This document shows positions 22,778-33,096 of a DNA stretch of 64,000 nucleotides, piece after piece. The stretch is from an uncultured Eisenbergiella sp. Lineage in GTDB: Bacteria > Bacillota > Clostridia > Lachnospirales > Lachnospiraceae. The notes under the pieces were generated by a model, which saw nothing but the letters and a program-made list of their open reading frames with translations, ran no database searches and was not told the DNA's origin. The position numbers and the translations under genes were made by a program. Position 1 is the first letter of the stretch, and every line of letters starts with the position of its first letter. The DNA is taken from contig CANQVD010000012.1 in assembly GCA_947627215.1 (NCBI GenBank), positions 1 to 64,000 on the forward strand. The letters are read 5' to 3'.

Positions 22778-24064
22778 TTATTTCTTCTCCCGAATCTCCG
22801 TCATGCCTCCCATATAGGGCTGCAGCACCTCCGGAATCTTCACGGAACCATCCGCCTGCAGATTGTTCTCCAGGAAGGCGATCAGCATCCGGGGCGGGGC
22901 GACCACCGTATTGTTCAGCGTATGCGCGAAGTATTTGCCCTTTTCCCCGCTGACACGGATTTTCAGCCGCCTCGCCTGCGCGTCTCCCAGGTTGGAGCAG
23001 CTTCCCACCTCGAAGTACTTCTTCTGGCGGGGCGACCAGGCCTCCACGTCCACGGACTTCACCTTCAGATCGGCCAGGTCGCCGGAGCAGCACTCCAGCG
23101 TGCGCACGGGAATATCCATGGAACGGAACAGATCCACCGTATTCTGCCAGAGCTGATCGAACCAGTACTTGGAATCCTCCGGCTTACAGACGACGATCAT
23201 CTCCTGCTTCTCAAACTGATGAATGCGATAGACGCCGCGCTCCTCCAGGCCGTGGGCTCCCTTTTCCTTCCTGAAGCAGGGGGAATAGCTGGTCAGCGTT
23301 TTGGGAAGCTGATCCTCCGGAATGATCGTGTCGATGAATTTTCCGATCATGGAATGCTCCGACGTGCCGATCAGATAGAGATCCTCTCCCTCGATCTTAT
23401 ACATCATGGCATCCATCTCCGCAAAGCTCATGACGCCCGTGACCACATTGCTCCGGATCATGAAGGGCGGAACGCAATAGGTGAATCCGCGGTTTATCAT
23501 GAAATCCCTGGCATAGGTGATGACGGCGGAATGCAGTCTGGCGATGTCCCCCATCAGGTAATAGAACCCGTTTCCGGCCACCCTTCGGGCGCTGTCCAGA
23601 TCGATGCCGCCAAAGCGCTCCATGATCTCCGTATGATAGGGGATCTCAAAGGGAGGAACTGCCGGCTCTCCGTATCGCTGCACCTCCACGTTTTCGGTGT
23701 CATTCCTGCCGATGGGAACCGAAGGATCGATAATGTTCGGGATCGTCATCATGATCTTCAGGATTCTCTCCTGCAGCTCTTCCTCCAGCTTTTCCAGCTC
23801 CGCGAGCCGTTTCGCGCCCGCCGCGACCTCGGCTTTTTTCGCCGCCGCTTCTTCCTTTTTGCCCTGGGCCATCAGAGCGCCGATCTCCCTGGAGATCCTG
23901 TTTCTGGAAGCGCGGAGTTCATCCGCCTCCTTTTGCGCCTGACGGTTCTTCACATCAAGCCCGATCACCTCGTCCACGAGAGGGAGCTTTTCATCCTGAA
24001 ATTTTTTCCGGATATTCTCCTTCACCGCCTCTGGATTTTCCCGCAGAAATTTAATATCGATCAT
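22778..24064 (-). CDS. serS: Seryl-tRNA synthetase
   Basis: 428 residues. The N-terminal antiparallel coiled coil (about 30-100, KNRQAQKEADELRASRNRIS) binds the tRNA-Ser long arm. The class II core shows motif 2 (CFRKEKGAHGLEERGVYRIH) and a motif 3 region (LNNTVVAPPRMLIAFLENNL). Motif 3 departs from the usual GxAxGR form (here APPR, Arg kept), which may be a lineage trait. It charges tRNA-Ser with serine. There is no T-box leader: only 29 bp separate it from the DUF4446 stop. Confidence 0.95.
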   Translation of the reverse strand: MIDIKFLRENPEAVKENIRKKFQDEKLPLVDEVIGLDVKNRQAQKEADELRASRNRISREIGALMAQGKKEEAAAKKAEVAAGAKRLAELEKLEEELQERILKIMMTIPNIIDPSVPIGRNDTENVEVQRYGEPAVPPFEIPYHTEIMERFGGIDLDSARRVAGNGFYYLMGDIARLHSAVITYARDFMINRGFTYCVPPFMIRSNVVTGVMSFAEMDAMMYKIEGEDLYLIGTSEHSMIGKFIDTIIPEDQLPKTLTSYSPCFRKEKGAHGLEERGVYRIHQFEKQEMIVVCKPEDSKYWFDQLWQNTVDLFRSMDIPVRTLECCSGDLADLKVKSVDVEAWSPRQKKYFEVGSCSNLGDAQARRLKIRVSGEKGKYFAHTLNNTVVAPPRMLIAFLENNLQADGSVKIPEVLQPYMGGMTEIREKK

Positions 24065-24093
24065 AATATTTCCTCCTCATCTTTAAAGCGCTC

Positions 24094-24609
24094 TCAATAT
24101 CCGATGGCCGCATCCAGCGCTTTCTTTTCTTCCTCTCCCAGCTCCAGCTCGCATTCTCCCCTGCTGATCTCCTTTGTATAGGAATAACAGCCGTCACTGC
24201 TGTGCACACTGTTCAGAAGGAAGCCGTTGTTCTTATCATTGAGCAGACAGAGGCAGAAGCTCATCTTTCCGCCCATCTGATTGAAAGCGTCATATTTCAC
24301 CAGACCGATCTTCTGATAGCAGTATTCCAGCCTTTTATTCAGATCCCGGATGTCCTTCCGGGCCTTTTCCTGTTCTTCTCCGATAACCTTATTATCTTCA
24401 AAGAGCTTCATAATATCCTTTTCCAGACTTTTCGCGTTTTTCCCGCTCATGAACAGATCGTATTTTTCCTTCAGCTTCCGATACTTTCCGAGCTGAACGG
24501 CGGAAAGCACGATAAGAGCGATCAATGCCGCCAGAACGACGATCAGGATAAGTCCGATATAAAAGCCCGCGCTGCCCATCGATTCCGCCAGTGGATTTCC
24601 CGCACCCAT
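24094..24609 (-). CDS. DUF4446 family membrane protein
   Basis: 171 residues: one N-terminal transmembrane helix (about 15-40, FYIGLILIVVLAALIALIVL), a coiled coil (45-95) and a C-terminal beta domain with KIGLVKYDAFNQMGGKMSFC and LLNDKNNGFLLNSVHSSDGC, the family signature. DUF4446 genes regularly follow parAB in Clostridia; function unknown. A cell-envelope or chromosome-tethering role would be speculation. Confidence 0.85.
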   Translation of the reverse strand: MGAGNPLAESMGSAGFYIGLILIVVLAALIALIVLSAVQLGKYRKLKEKYDLFMSGKNAKSLEKDIMKLFEDNKVIGEEQEKARKDIRDLNKRLEYCYQKIGLVKYDAFNQMGGKMSFCLCLLNDKNNGFLLNSVHSSDGCYSYTKEISRGECELELGEEEKKALDAAIGY

Positions 24610-24673
24610 GCTCGATCCCCTTTCTCCTGTGTACTGTTTCCGGTTTCCCTTCTTCCGGTTTTTCTTTTTCAGA

Positions 24674-25573
24674 TCATCCTTTTCCCGAAATCTGTCCGAT
24701 CAGCCGGTCCAGATCGTCGTGGCTGTAGAATTCGATCTCGATCCTGCCGGATCCGTTCTCCTTTGCGCTGATGGACACCTTTGTACCGAGGGACGATTTC
24801 AGCCGATCGGAAAGCTCCGCATAGATCGCTTCCAGGGATCTGTTCTGCGTTTTCTTCGCCTTTGGCGGTTTGTGGAGATTTTTCACCAGCTTTTCCACGT
24901 CCCGCACGCTCAGCTTTTCATCGAATATCCGCTGAGCGATGGTGTACTGCTCCTCCGGATCCTCTATGCTGATCAGCGCTCTGGCGTGACCGGTGCTGAT
25001 CATCTCCTCGATCACCATTTTCTGCACATCGTCGCACAGCTTCAGCAGGCGCATGGAATTGGTCACGGCGGTTCTGCTCTTGGAAACCCGCTCGGCTACT
25101 TCGTCCTGTTTCAGGTGAAATTCCGTCAGCAGTCTTTTATACGCCTGCGCTTCTTCAATGGGATTCAGATTTTCCCGCTGAATGTTCTCGATCAGGGATA
25201 TTTCGACGATCTCCTGCTCGGACAGATCCCGAATGATGACGGGAATCTCCTTCAGCCCGGCCAGCTTGGCCGCCCGCCAGCGGCGTTCCCCGGCGATGAT
25301 CTCATAGTGCGTCTTCCTGTCCTGTACCAGGATCGGCTGCAGAAGTCCGAACTGCTTGATGGATTCCGCCAGCTCCTGAAGGGAATCCTCATCAAAATTT
25401 TTCCGGGGTTGTTCCCTGTTCGGTTCCACACGGACGATTTTCACCATGGTGGAGCCATCCGTTCTTTTCTCCTCCGTTCCGGGCGCGGCTGTTTCCGGTT
25501 CCTTTGCGGCAGACGGGATCAGCGCGTCAAGCCCTTTTCCCAATCCTCTTTTTGTTCTGTTTCTCTCCGCCAT
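24674..25573 (-). CDS. parB: Chromosome partitioning protein ParB / Spo0J
   Basis: 299 residues beginning RGLGKGLDALIP, the typical ParB start. The CTPase/ParB domain contains REQPRKNFDEDSLQELAESI and the CTP-binding GERRWRAAK. The HTH domain (SKSRTAVTNSMRLLKL) recognises parS, and a C-terminal dimerisation domain ends the protein. ParB loads at parS, spreads by CTP-dependent sliding and recruits SMC. A perfect parS site lies 1 kb upstream at 26575-26590. The gene starts 19 bp after the parA stop, same operon. Confidence 0.97.
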   Translation of the reverse strand: MAERNRTKRGLGKGLDALIPSAAKEPETAAPGTEEKRTDGSTMVKIVRVEPNREQPRKNFDEDSLQELAESIKQFGLLQPILVQDRKTHYEIIAGERRWRAAKLAGLKEIPVIIRDLSEQEIVEISLIENIQRENLNPIEEAQAYKRLLTEFHLKQDEVAERVSKSRTAVTNSMRLLKLCDDVQKMVIEEMISTGHARALISIEDPEEQYTIAQRIFDEKLSVRDVEKLVKNLHKPPKAKKTQNRSLEAIYAELSDRLKSSLGTKVSISAKENGSGRIEIEFYSHDDLDRLIGQISGKG

Positions 25574-25592
25574 AGCTCAAACCCCTCACTTT

Positions 25593-26357
25593 TCACTTTG
25601 TATCTTCAATGACCTCTCCGGCCAGCGCCATATAGCTTTCCGCACCCGCCGATTTGGGATCGTACAGATTGATGGGCATTCCGTAGCTGGGCGCTTCTGC
25701 CAGCCGGATGTTTCTGGGAATCATGGTTCTGTAGATTCTCTGGTCCAGATGACCCTTCACGTTTTCAACAACCTGACTGGAAAGATTTGTTCTGGAATCG
25801 TACATCGTGAACAGAATTCCTTCGATGTCCAATGTCGGATTCAGCCTCTCCCGCACCAGATTCACCGTATGTATCAACTGGCTCAGCCCTTCCAGCGCAT
25901 AATATTCGCACTGGATCGGCACGAGAACGCTGTCCGCCGTGGTCATGGCGTTCACCGTCAGCATGCTCAGGGAGGGAGGACAGTCAATGATGATATAATC
26001 GAACCGATCTCGAATCCAGTCCACTTCATTTTTTAAAATATATTCTTTCCGATCCACATCGATCAGTTCGATTTCGGCAGCGGCCAGGTTGACATTTGCC
26101 GGTATCAGGCTCACCTTCTCCACCACATTTTTCATAAGACATTCTTCAATTGAACATTCTCCCAGAATCAGCTCGTAGATTGTATTTTCCAGTTCATTTT
26201 TGTTGACGCCGAATCCACTGGTTGTGTTTCCCTGCGGATCCATATCGATGACAAGTACCTCTTTTCCTTTCGCCGCGAGGCACGAGGAAAGATTGATTGC
26301 GGTCGTGGTTTTGCCCACGCCCCCCTTCTGATTCGCAACAGCAATGACTTTGCTCAT
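25593..26357 (-). CDS. parA: Chromosome partitioning ATPase ParA / Soj
   Basis: 254 residues from ATG 26357 (MSKVIAVANQKGGVGKTT). An ATG at 26369 would add four residues but has no ribosome binding site. The deviant Walker A KGGVGKTT lies at residues 10-17 and the Walker B-like region FDYIIIDCPPSLSMLTVNA follows. It is a short ParA with no N-terminal DNA-binding domain, as in chromosomal Soj. A TATAAT (26421-26426 on the minus strand) upstream may be its promoter, though the -35 is poor. Confidence 0.97.
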   Translation of the reverse strand: MSKVIAVANQKGGVGKTTTAINLSSCLAAKGKEVLVIDMDPQGNTTSGFGVNKNELENTIYELILGECSIEECLMKNVVEKVSLIPANVNLAAAEIELIDVDRKEYILKNEVDWIRDRFDYIIIDCPPSLSMLTVNAMTTADSVLVPIQCEYYALEGLSQLIHTVNLVRERLNPTLDIEGILFTMYDSRTNLSSQVVENVKGHLDQRIYRTMIPRNIRLAEAPSYGMPINLYDPKSAGAESYMALAGEVIEDTK

Positions 26358-26468
26358 TTGACCTCTCATTCTACCGTAACGGCTGAAATCACTGTGCCAT
26401 TCTCATCTGATGATGGCGATATTATAGCACCTTTTTTCTTAAAATACTATCATGATTTTCCATAAAAA

Positions 26469-26590
26469 TGTTTCACGAACAACCGGTTTCTCTGCAAAAA
26501 ATGTTTCACGACCCAAAAACAACATCTTGGGTTTTCGATGAAAAGAAAAATCCATCATCTTGATTTTTCATAACTGTTTCACGTGAAACA
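26469..26590. other. parS centromere site with two half-sites
   Basis: TGTTTCACGTGAAACA at 26575-26590 is the exact 16-bp parS consensus palindrome. Two partial copies, TGTTTCACG, lie at 26469-26477 and 26502-26510. All are in the 233-bp gap between rsmG and parA; the full site touches the rsmG stop codon (26591). ParB binding here may also autoregulate parAB. Confidence 0.95.
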
Positions 26591-27316
26591 TTAAAGGGGC
26601 TGTTTTCCGGGAATACCAGCCTTTCTCGGATATTTTTCCGGTGTTTTCTTCTTTTTCCGTATCACAAACAGTGTGCGGGTCAGATTGCTGTCCGGAAGTG
26701 AAAACGTACATCCGGATTCCAGACTTCCGCCGAGAAGGTGAAACGCGCCGACGGCAGCTTCCGCCTCCTGTCCGCTTTTTTCAGCCTTATAGGAAACAAA
26801 GGCTCCGCCCTGTTTCACGAAAGGAAGACAAAGCTCCGACAGCGTAGAGAGATTGGCGACCGCCCGGGATACGCACAGATCATACTGCTCCCTCATGCCG
26901 GCAGTTCGCGCAAGATCCTCAGCCCTTCCGTGTACTGTCTGCACATCCTTCAGATCCAGTTTTTCGATGACCGCGTCCAGAAAATGAAGCCGTTTCTGCA
27001 GGGAATCCAGAAGCGTAAGACGAAGTTCCGGAAAAACGATCTTCAAAGGAATCCCCGGAAATCCCGCTCCCGTTCCGACGTCGATCACAGTCCATTCTGA
27101 AAAACGGATATCGTTTACGGCGCGGACAATGGAAAGACTGTCCAGAAAATGTTTTTTCAAAACATCGTCCCACTCTGTGATGGCGGTGAGGTTCATGAAG
27201 GAATTCCACTCCTTCAAAAGATCGTAAAACAGAGCAAACTGTTCCTTTTGCCTGTCATCCAATTTAAGATTGAAAAACAGCAGATCCTTTTCAAACTGAC
27301 TGAAATCGTACATCAT
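26591..27316 (-). CDS. rsmG: 16S rRNA (guanine-527-N7) methyltransferase
   Basis: 241 residues. The SAM-binding motif [17 protein letters not shown] (about 77-93) and the basic C-terminal tail are typical of RsmG/GidB. It methylates G527 in the 530 loop of 16S rRNA; loss gives low-level streptomycin resistance in other bacteria. Its ATG overlaps the mnmG stop by 4 bp (ATGA), indicating translational coupling. Confidence 0.96.
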   Translation of the reverse strand: MMYDFSQFEKDLLFFNLKLDDRQKEQFALFYDLLKEWNSFMNLTAITEWDDVLKKHFLDSLSIVRAVNDIRFSEWTVIDVGTGAGFPGIPLKIVFPELRLTLLDSLQKRLHFLDAVIEKLDLKDVQTVHGRAEDLARTAGMREQYDLCVSRAVANLSTLSELCLPFVKQGGAFVSYKAEKSGQEAEAAVGAFHLLGGSLESGCTFSLPDSNLTRTLFVIRKKKKTPEKYPRKAGIPGKQPL

Positions 27317-29292
27317 TTTCCCCTGTGTTCCAAATAGACCAACAGCACTGATACGTCCGCAGGCGTGACGCCGGATATTCTGGACGCCTGCCCCACCGAC
27401 ACCGGACGGAAAAGCTTCAGCTTCTGTCTGGCCTCCAGACGCAGGCTCGGCACATCGTCATAATCGATATCAGCCGGAATTTTTTTCTGCTCCATTTTCT
27501 TATACTGAAGGACCTGACGCTGCTGCCGTTCAATATAGCCCTGATATTTGATCTCGATCTCCACCTGCTCCAGCACATCGGCCGGCAGCTTTTCCCTTTC
27601 CGGATCGATCTCCTCCAGCGACCCGTAGGAAAGCTCCGGCCTGCACATCAGTTCCGCCAGCGTCGCCGCCGTTTTCAGAGGAGCGCTCCCCATCCGTTCC
27701 AGAAAAGCCTGATTGGAAGCTGATGCGCCGACGGAGGTTTCACGCAGGCGTTTGATTTCCTTTTGAATCAATTCTACCTTCCGATCCAGACGGTCCATCT
27801 GCTCCTGTGTGATCAGCCCCGCTTCATATCCCTTTTTCCGAAGACGGATATCTGCATTATCCTGACGCAGCAGAAGCCGGTACTCCGCACGGGATGTCAT
27901 CATCCGATAGGGCTCCGTATTGTCCTTTGTCACCAGGTCGTCCACCAGAACACCCAGATAACCCTCAGAACGGTCTATGATGATCTGCTCCCGACCCCTG
28001 CACTTAAGAGCGGCATTGATACCGGCCAGAATCCCCTGAGCCGCCGCTTCTTCATAGCCGCTGCTTCCGTTGGACTGTCCGGCGGAATAAAGTCCTTCGA
28101 TCCTCTTGAACTCCAGCGTCGGATCGAGCTGTCTGGCATCGATGCAGTCGTATTCGATGGCGTAGGCATTCCGCACGATCCGGCAGTTCTCCAGACCGGG
28201 AACGGTCCGGTACATGGCGAGCTGCACATCCTCCGGCATGGAAGAAGACATGCCTCCCACATACATTTCGTTGGTATGTCTTCCCTCCGGCTCAATGAAT
28301 ACCTGATGCCGTTCCTTGTCCGCGAATTTTACCACCTTATCCTCGATGGAGGGACAGTAACGGGGACCGGTTCCCTCTATGATTCCCGCATAGATCGGGG
28401 AACGGTCCAGATTGGCGCGGATGATCGCATGGGTTTTCTCATTGGTATAGGTCAGCCAGCAGGAATCCTGCTCGATCTGTACCGATTCCGGATCCGTGGA
28501 AAAGGAAAAGGGAACGACCCGTTTGTCCCCAAACTGTTCCTCCATTTTGGAAAAATCCAGACTGCGCCTGTCCATTCGGGCCGGCGTACCGGTTTTAAAA
28601 CGCCGCATTTCGATACCCAGGCTTTTCAGCGAATCCGTCAGATGATTGGCCGCCTGCAGGCCGTTGGGCCCCGTATAGGTAATGGAATCGCCGCAAAGAC
28701 ATCTGGCGCGCAGATAGGTCCCCGTACAAAGAATGACCGCCTTCGCTTCGTATACCGCGCCCGTGAAGGTTTTCACGCCCACGATTTTTTTCCTGCCGAA
28801 TTCCAGAACATCATCCATACCGATTCCCGGCACATTTTCCGGCCCTCTGTTCTTCCCGTCCTCTGCCGTATACTCTGAAACGTTTTTTCGTATATTCTCT
28901 GTTAATAATTCACATACTTCGGCCTGTTTGATGACAAGATGGTCCTGATTCTCCAGAACCTTTCTCATGCTTCTGCTGTATTCCGCTTTATCCGCCTGGG
29001 CGCGGAGGGAATGAACGGCCGGGCCCTTGGAAACATTGAGCATCTTGGACTGAATAAAGGTCCTGTCAATGTTCTTCCCCATTTCGCCGCCGAGAGCGTC
29101 CACCTCCCGCACCAGATGCCCCTTGGAGGAGCCTCCCACGTTCGGATTGCAGGGCATCAGCGCGATGCTGTCCACACTCACCGTGAAAATGACCGTTTCC
29201 AAACCCATTCTCGCGCACGCCAGAGCTGCCTCACAGCCGGCATGTCCGGCTCCGATCACACAGACATCCACCTTTTCTCTGATCTGAGACAT
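27313..29292 (-). CDS. mnmG: tRNA uridine 5-carboxymethylaminomethyl modification enzyme MnmG
   Basis: 659 residues from ATG 29292 ([20 protein letters not shown]), chosen by conservation and the AGGAAAAAGGA site. Upstream in-frame ATGs at 29307 and 29370 are less likely. It has the FAD-binding GxGxxGxE motif near the start, the second signature [15 protein letters not shown], and the C-terminal helical MnmE-binding domain. With MnmE it installs cmnm5 at U34 of several tRNAs. It starts 43 bp after mnmE. Confidence 0.97.
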   Translation of the reverse strand: MSQIREKVDVCVIGAGHAGCEAALACARMGLETVIFTVSVDSIALMPCNPNVGGSSKGHLVREVDALGGEMGKNIDRTFIQSKMLNVSKGPAVHSLRAQADKAEYSRSMRKVLENQDHLVIKQAEVCELLTENIRKNVSEYTAEDGKNRGPENVPGIGMDDVLEFGRKKIVGVKTFTGAVYEAKAVILCTGTYLRARCLCGDSITYTGPNGLQAANHLTDSLKSLGIEMRRFKTGTPARMDRRSLDFSKMEEQFGDKRVVPFSFSTDPESVQIEQDSCWLTYTNEKTHAIIRANLDRSPIYAGIIEGTGPRYCPSIEDKVVKFADKERHQVFIEPEGRHTNEMYVGGMSSSMPEDVQLAMYRTVPGLENCRIVRNAYAIEYDCIDARQLDPTLEFKRIEGLYSAGQSNGSSGYEEAAAQGILAGINAALKCRGREQIIIDRSEGYLGVLVDDLVTKDNTEPYRMMTSRAEYRLLLRQDNADIRLRKKGYEAGLITQEQMDRLDRKVELIQKEIKRLRETSVGASASNQAFLERMGSAPLKTAATLAELMCRPELSYGSLEEIDPEREKLPADVLEQVEIEIKYQGYIERQQRQVLQYKKMEQKKIPADIDYDDVPSLRLEARQKLKLFRPVSVGQASRISGVTPADVSVLLVYLEHRGK

Positions 29293-29335
29293 TTCCTTTT
29301 TCCTCATCCCGCACAAAACGGTGCCGGCCCTTTTC

Positions 29336-30790
29336 TCACTTTCCCAGACAGAACCGGGAAAAAATCTCATTTACCAGATCTTCCCCCACTTCCTCCCCGA
29401 TCACGCGCCCCAGCGCGGCGTAAGCGTTCGTGAGGTCGATGGAAAAAAAATCCTCCGGAAGCTTTGCCCGCAGGCTTTCCTGAACGAGCTTAAGGCTTTC
29501 ATAGGCCTCCTGTATTTCTTCCTTCTGCCGCAGGCTGGTGATGATCACCTCATCCTCCTGCCGGATCTCCCCGCCGAAGAACATCTCCTCTACAGCGCTT
29601 TCAAAAGCCTCTATCCCCGTACCCTCCCGCATGGAGGTATTGATCACGCAGAGCACGGGGGATTTTTCGGTTTCCGGTACGGAAGACCTGCGAAAAGCGC
29701 TTTCCTTCTCCTCCCGAAGATTTTTCTCTTTCCGGTAAAAATCCAGGAAAGACTCCTTCGTTACAACAGCGGGCAAATCCGTTTTATTCAGCAAAACGAT
29801 GGTTTTCTTTTCCCCTATCGCTTCCATGATCTGGGAATCGTTTTCATCCAGGGGAACGGAAGCATCCGCCACATAAAGGATCAGATCCGCTTCCGAAGCG
29901 TACTTTTTCGCCCTCTCCACGCCGATCCTCTCGATGACGTCCTCCGTGCTGCGGATTCCCGCCGTATCCACCAGATTCAGAGAAATATCCCTCAAACGAA
30001 CGGATTCCTGCAGCGCGTCCCGCGTCGTTCCCGCGATTTCCGTGACGATGGCTCTTTCCTCTCCCGCCAGCAGATTCAGAAGAGAGGATTTTCCGGCGTT
30101 CGGTTTTCCGACGATTACCGTGCGGATACCTTCTTTTCGCATCCGGCCGTCATCCGCCGAATCCAAAAGCCTTTTGATCCGTCCGAGAAGCGATTCCAGA
30201 ACGCCCTCCAGTCGCTCCGGATATCCTTCCATACCGATATGCTCCGGATCATCCAGCGCAGATTCGATAAAAGCCAGCTCGTACAGGATTTCTTCACGGA
30301 GCGTTCTTATTTCTTCATAAACAGAGCCCCTCAACTGCTGCAGAGAGGTCCTTCGCGCGAACTCGTTCTGCGAATGGATCAGATCCATGACAGCCTCCGC
30401 CTTCGTCAGATCGATCCTTCCGTTCAAAAAAGCCCTTTTTGTGAACTCGCCCGGCTCCGCCAGCCGCGCGCCGTTTTTCAGAGCCGCCTCCAGCACCCGT
30501 TTCAGCAGAAAAAGGCCGCCGTGACAGCTTATCTCCACCGTATCCTCTTTCGTATAGCTTCTCGGCTTTTTCATCAGGGAAAGCATCACCTCGTCGATGA
30601 TCTCCCCGCCGTCCACCGCGTATCCGTAGTGGACCGTATGGCTTTCATAATCCTCCACACGCTTTTTTTCTCCGGCCGGCCGGAAAATTCTGTCCGCCAC
30701 GGCAAAGGCGTCATCGCCGCTCACTCTCACGATCCCAATTCCCGCTTCCGACAGTCCCGTCGCGATCGCCGCGATCGTATCGCTCCACAT
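29336..30790 (-). CDS. mnmE: tRNA modification GTPase MnmE
   Basis: 484 residues, ATG at 30790 after GGAGG. The N-terminal tetrahydrofolate-binding domain starts [20 protein letters not shown]. The G domain (about 220-380) has P-loop [17 protein letters not shown], the DTAG motif and NKTD. The C-terminal FCLGK is the conserved C(I/L)GK end. It forms the U34 modification complex with MnmG, encoded immediately downstream. Confidence 0.97.
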   Translation of the reverse strand: MWSDTIAAIATGLSEAGIGIVRVSGDDAFAVADRIFRPAGEKKRVEDYESHTVHYGYAVDGGEIIDEVMLSLMKKPRSYTKEDTVEISCHGGLFLLKRVLEAALKNGARLAEPGEFTKRAFLNGRIDLTKAEAVMDLIHSQNEFARRTSLQQLRGSVYEEIRTLREEILYELAFIESALDDPEHIGMEGYPERLEGVLESLLGRIKRLLDSADDGRMRKEGIRTVIVGKPNAGKSSLLNLLAGEERAIVTEIAGTTRDALQESVRLRDISLNLVDTAGIRSTEDVIERIGVERAKKYASEADLILYVADASVPLDENDSQIMEAIGEKKTIVLLNKTDLPAVVTKESFLDFYRKEKNLREEKESAFRRSSVPETEKSPVLCVINTSMREGTGIEAFESAVEEMFFGGEIRQEDEVIITSLRQKEEIQEAYESLKLVQESLRAKLPEDFFSIDLTNAYAALGRVIGEEVGEDLVNEIFSRFCLGK

Positions 30791-30818
30791 CCGAAAAACC
30801 TCCGAAACATGCTGAATA

Positions 30819-30858
30819 CGGCCCTTCGTTTTCCGCAGAAGGGAAAACAGAAGGGCCG
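30819..30858 (-). other. Long hairpin in the jag-mnmE gap
   Basis: CGGCCCTTCGTTTTCC (30819-30834) pairs with GGAAAACAGAAGGGCCG (30842-30858) with one mismatch. It sits between jag and mnmE in the minus-strand operon and lacks a T-run, so it is more likely a processing or stability element or partial attenuator than a terminator. Confidence 0.6.
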
Positions 30859-30884
30859 TCCCGCATTCCTTGATACGTTCCTGA

Positions 30885-31508
30885 TTACCGCTTCATCGTC
30901 ACGACCACATGGCGGAAAGGTTCTTCTCCTTCGCTGTGGGTCGTCACGTACCGGTCATTCTGGAGCGCGGAGTGAATGATCCTTCTCTCATACGGATTCA
31001 TCGGCTCCAGAGACACGGGTCTTTTGGTCCTCTTTACCTTATAGGCGATATTCTTCGCCAGATTCTCCAGCGTATCCTTTCTTCTCTTCCGGTAATTCTC
31101 CGTATCCACCTTGACACGGATATAATCCTGGGATGTCTTGTTGACCACGAGGGCCACCAGATACTGCAGGGAATCCAGCGTCTGTCCTCTCTTGCCGATG
31201 AGAACCCCCATTTCCTCACCCTTCAGATCCACATCCAGGTGCTTCTGCTCCTCGTCATAGGAAACTTCAACAGAAACCGGCATATTCATCGCTTCAAACA
31301 CTTCGCTTAAGAAATTCTTCGCGACGTCTTCCACCGACAGCTTCACCCGCGCCTGGATCACGGCAGGCTTTGCGCCGATCCCGAGAAAACCGCTGGTTCC
31401 TTCTTCCAGAACTTCATATTCGAGTTTATCACTGGTGACAACGAAATGCTGACACGCGCTCGTCACCGCGTCACTGACTGTTTTCGCGCTGAATTTTTGG
31501 AAATCCAT
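30885..31508 (-). CDS. jag: Jag / KhpB RNA-binding protein
   Basis: 207 residues in family order: Jag_N domain (1-52, ending LEEGTSGFLGIGAKPAVIQA), KH domain (about 80-140, GVLIGKRGQTLDSLQYLVAL with the GxxG loop) and R3H domain (145-205, MNPYERRIIHSALQ). It binds RNA and, with KhpA, affects cell elongation and division in Firmicutes. It starts 12 bp after yidC and has a GGGAGG site. Confidence 0.95.
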   Translation of the reverse strand: MDFQKFSAKTVSDAVTSACQHFVVTSDKLEYEVLEEGTSGFLGIGAKPAVIQARVKLSVEDVAKNFLSEVFEAMNMPVSVEVSYDEEQKHLDVDLKGEEMGVLIGKRGQTLDSLQYLVALVVNKTSQDYIRVKVDTENYRKRRKDTLENLAKNIAYKVKRTKRPVSLEPMNPYERRIIHSALQNDRYVTTHSEGEEPFRHVVVTMKR

Positions 31509-31520
31509 CTCTTTCCCTCC

Positions 31521-32849
31521 CTATTTTCTGGTGTTTCTTTCATTATAATCCCTGACCATGTTCGCTTTTGCGGCGAGGCTGCCGGGCTTGGCCGCGTTCT
31601 TATTGTAATATTCCGTGGACTTGCGGATCTTTTCTTCCTTTTCCTCCTGCGTCAGCTCCGCTTTCGGTTTCGGAGGCATCCTGGAAGGGATCGGCGTCAC
31701 ATTTCTGGTATTCATGGTCGCGTAATTGTTCAGCTTGGCGGGATCGATTCCCTTCTTGCGCAGCTTCGCATCCCGTTTTTCGATATTTTTCTTGATCTGC
31801 GCGTCGATGTCCATTTTATCGATATGCTTATTGATCACGACCTGCTGTACGCTTCTGACCACGGAACCGGCCACCCAGTAAAGGCCCATGCCGGCGGGCA
31901 GAGAGAAGCAGAAGAAAGCCGACATCAGCGGCATCATCGTGTTCATCATTTTCATGGACTGGGCCATGGAGCCCTGATTTCCGTTTCCGCTGCTGTTTTC
32001 CGGCTGCGGCATCAGCTTGACGTTGAGCCACTGTGTCAGCGCGGACAGGATCGGGATCGAAACGGCGCCGATCACCATCAGCCAGGCGCCTGTCTGAAGA
32101 GCCTGACTGATCATGAAGGAAGGAGAATTTCCCATGTTCAGACCGAGGAAATTGTTGTATCGGTTCATTTTTTCCACCGTCTGAGCGATATCGTCCGCCA
32201 GAGACGGAAACTGCGCCGCCAGCCCTTCCCACTCCGCCGAGGACGCCTTATAGAGCACATCAATGTACGTGTTCTGTATGTATCCCGTATTGCCCGCCAG
32301 AAAGGCTTCGTTGGTGAACTGTCTGGAATACATGACAGCGTTGCTGAAATTCGAGGAATTGTTCAGAAAGTCCGCGCTTCCGGGCGTATTCACAAGCTTT
32401 TCCACCAGAGGGAAGAAGGCTTCCTTCACCTGGGAAACATAGGCCGGAACGTTCATGAACACACGGTAAAGGGCGAACAGAATCGGCATCTGGATCAGGA
32501 GCTGCACGCAGCTTCCGCTGGGAGACACGCCGTACTTGTCGTAGATGGCCTTCGTCTCCTGCTGCATCGCCATCATGGATTCGTTGTCCTTTTTCCCGTT
32601 ATACTTCTTCTGGACGGCCTGGAGCTCCGGACTCATCCTCGCGTTCAGCTTGGAAAACTTCTGCTGCTTGACGGTCAATGGCATCAGAAGCAGATATATG
32701 ACGATCGTGAACAGAATGATCGCCAGACCGATATTCGGGATTCCGATCTTGTCCAGAATCCAGAAAATGCCGTTCATGATCACGCCCAGCACCTTCGCGA
32801 TCGGTCCGAGGATCGCGCCGTCATATTGTGTCAACAAAATAGAATTCAA
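31521..32849 (-). CDS. yidC: YidC/Oxa1 family membrane protein insertase
   Basis: 442 residues. The start is TTG at 32849 (TTG AAT TCT), with AGGAGG nearby and no better ATG. Helices include NIGLAIILFTIVIYLLLMPL (TM1), an amphipathic coiled-coil cytoplasmic loop (QKKYNGKKDNESMMAMQQET), then TM2-TM5 and a basic tail. It inserts and folds inner-membrane proteins with or without SecYEG. It is longer than SpoIIIJ of Bacillus (about 260 residues) through an extracellular loop and a C-terminal extension rich in Lys/Glu/Pro. Confidence 0.95.
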   Translation of the reverse strand: MNSILLTQYDGAILGPIAKVLGVIMNGIFWILDKIGIPNIGLAIILFTIVIYLLLMPLTVKQQKFSKLNARMSPELQAVQKKYNGKKDNESMMAMQQETKAIYDKYGVSPSGSCVQLLIQMPILFALYRVFMNVPAYVSQVKEAFFPLVEKLVNTPGSADFLNNSSNFSNAVMYSRQFTNEAFLAGNTGYIQNTYIDVLYKASSAEWEGLAAQFPSLADDIAQTVEKMNRYNNFLGLNMGNSPSFMISQALQTGAWLMVIGAVSIPILSALTQWLNVKLMPQPENSSGNGNQGSMAQSMKMMNTMMPLMSAFFCFSLPAGMGLYWVAGSVVRSVQQVVINKHIDKMDIDAQIKKNIEKRDAKLRKKGIDPAKLNNYATMNTRNVTPIPSRMPPKPKAELTQEEKEEKIRKSTEYYNKNAAKPGSLAAKANMVRDYNERNTRK

Positions 32850-32878
32850 TCTTCTTTCCTCCTGCTGCAGGGTTCCCT

Positions 32879-33088
32879 TTACGGAACCGGATCATATCCC
32901 CCTTTTGAAAAAGGATTGCATCGCAAGATCCTCCACAGAGCCAGCGCTCCGCCCTTTATGACCCCGTACTTTTCAACGGCCTGCAGCCCGTATTCGGAGC
33001 AGGTGGGAAAATAGGGACATTTGGTGCGTTTGAATGGCGAAATATATTTTCTGTAAAACAGAATCGCCGCGATCACTATTTTTTTCAT
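32879..33088 (-). CDS. yidD: Membrane protein insertion efficiency factor
   Basis: 69 residues from ATG 33088 ([20 protein letters not shown]); a TTG at 33100 is possible but gives an atypical N-terminus. It carries the invariant [19 protein letters not shown] motif with two cysteines and the GYDPVP end. It starts 8 bp after the rnpA stop. It assists YidC-dependent insertion. Confidence 0.95.
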   Translation of the reverse strand: MKKIVIAAILFYRKYISPFKRTKCPYFPTCSEYGLQAVEKYGVIKGGALALWRILRCNPFSKGGYDPVP

Positions 33089-33096
33089 AATAACTG

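Noticed and set aside
24065-24093. T-box leader before serS
   Set aside because: Only 29 bp separate serS from the upstream gene, with no specifier hairpin or TGGN element.
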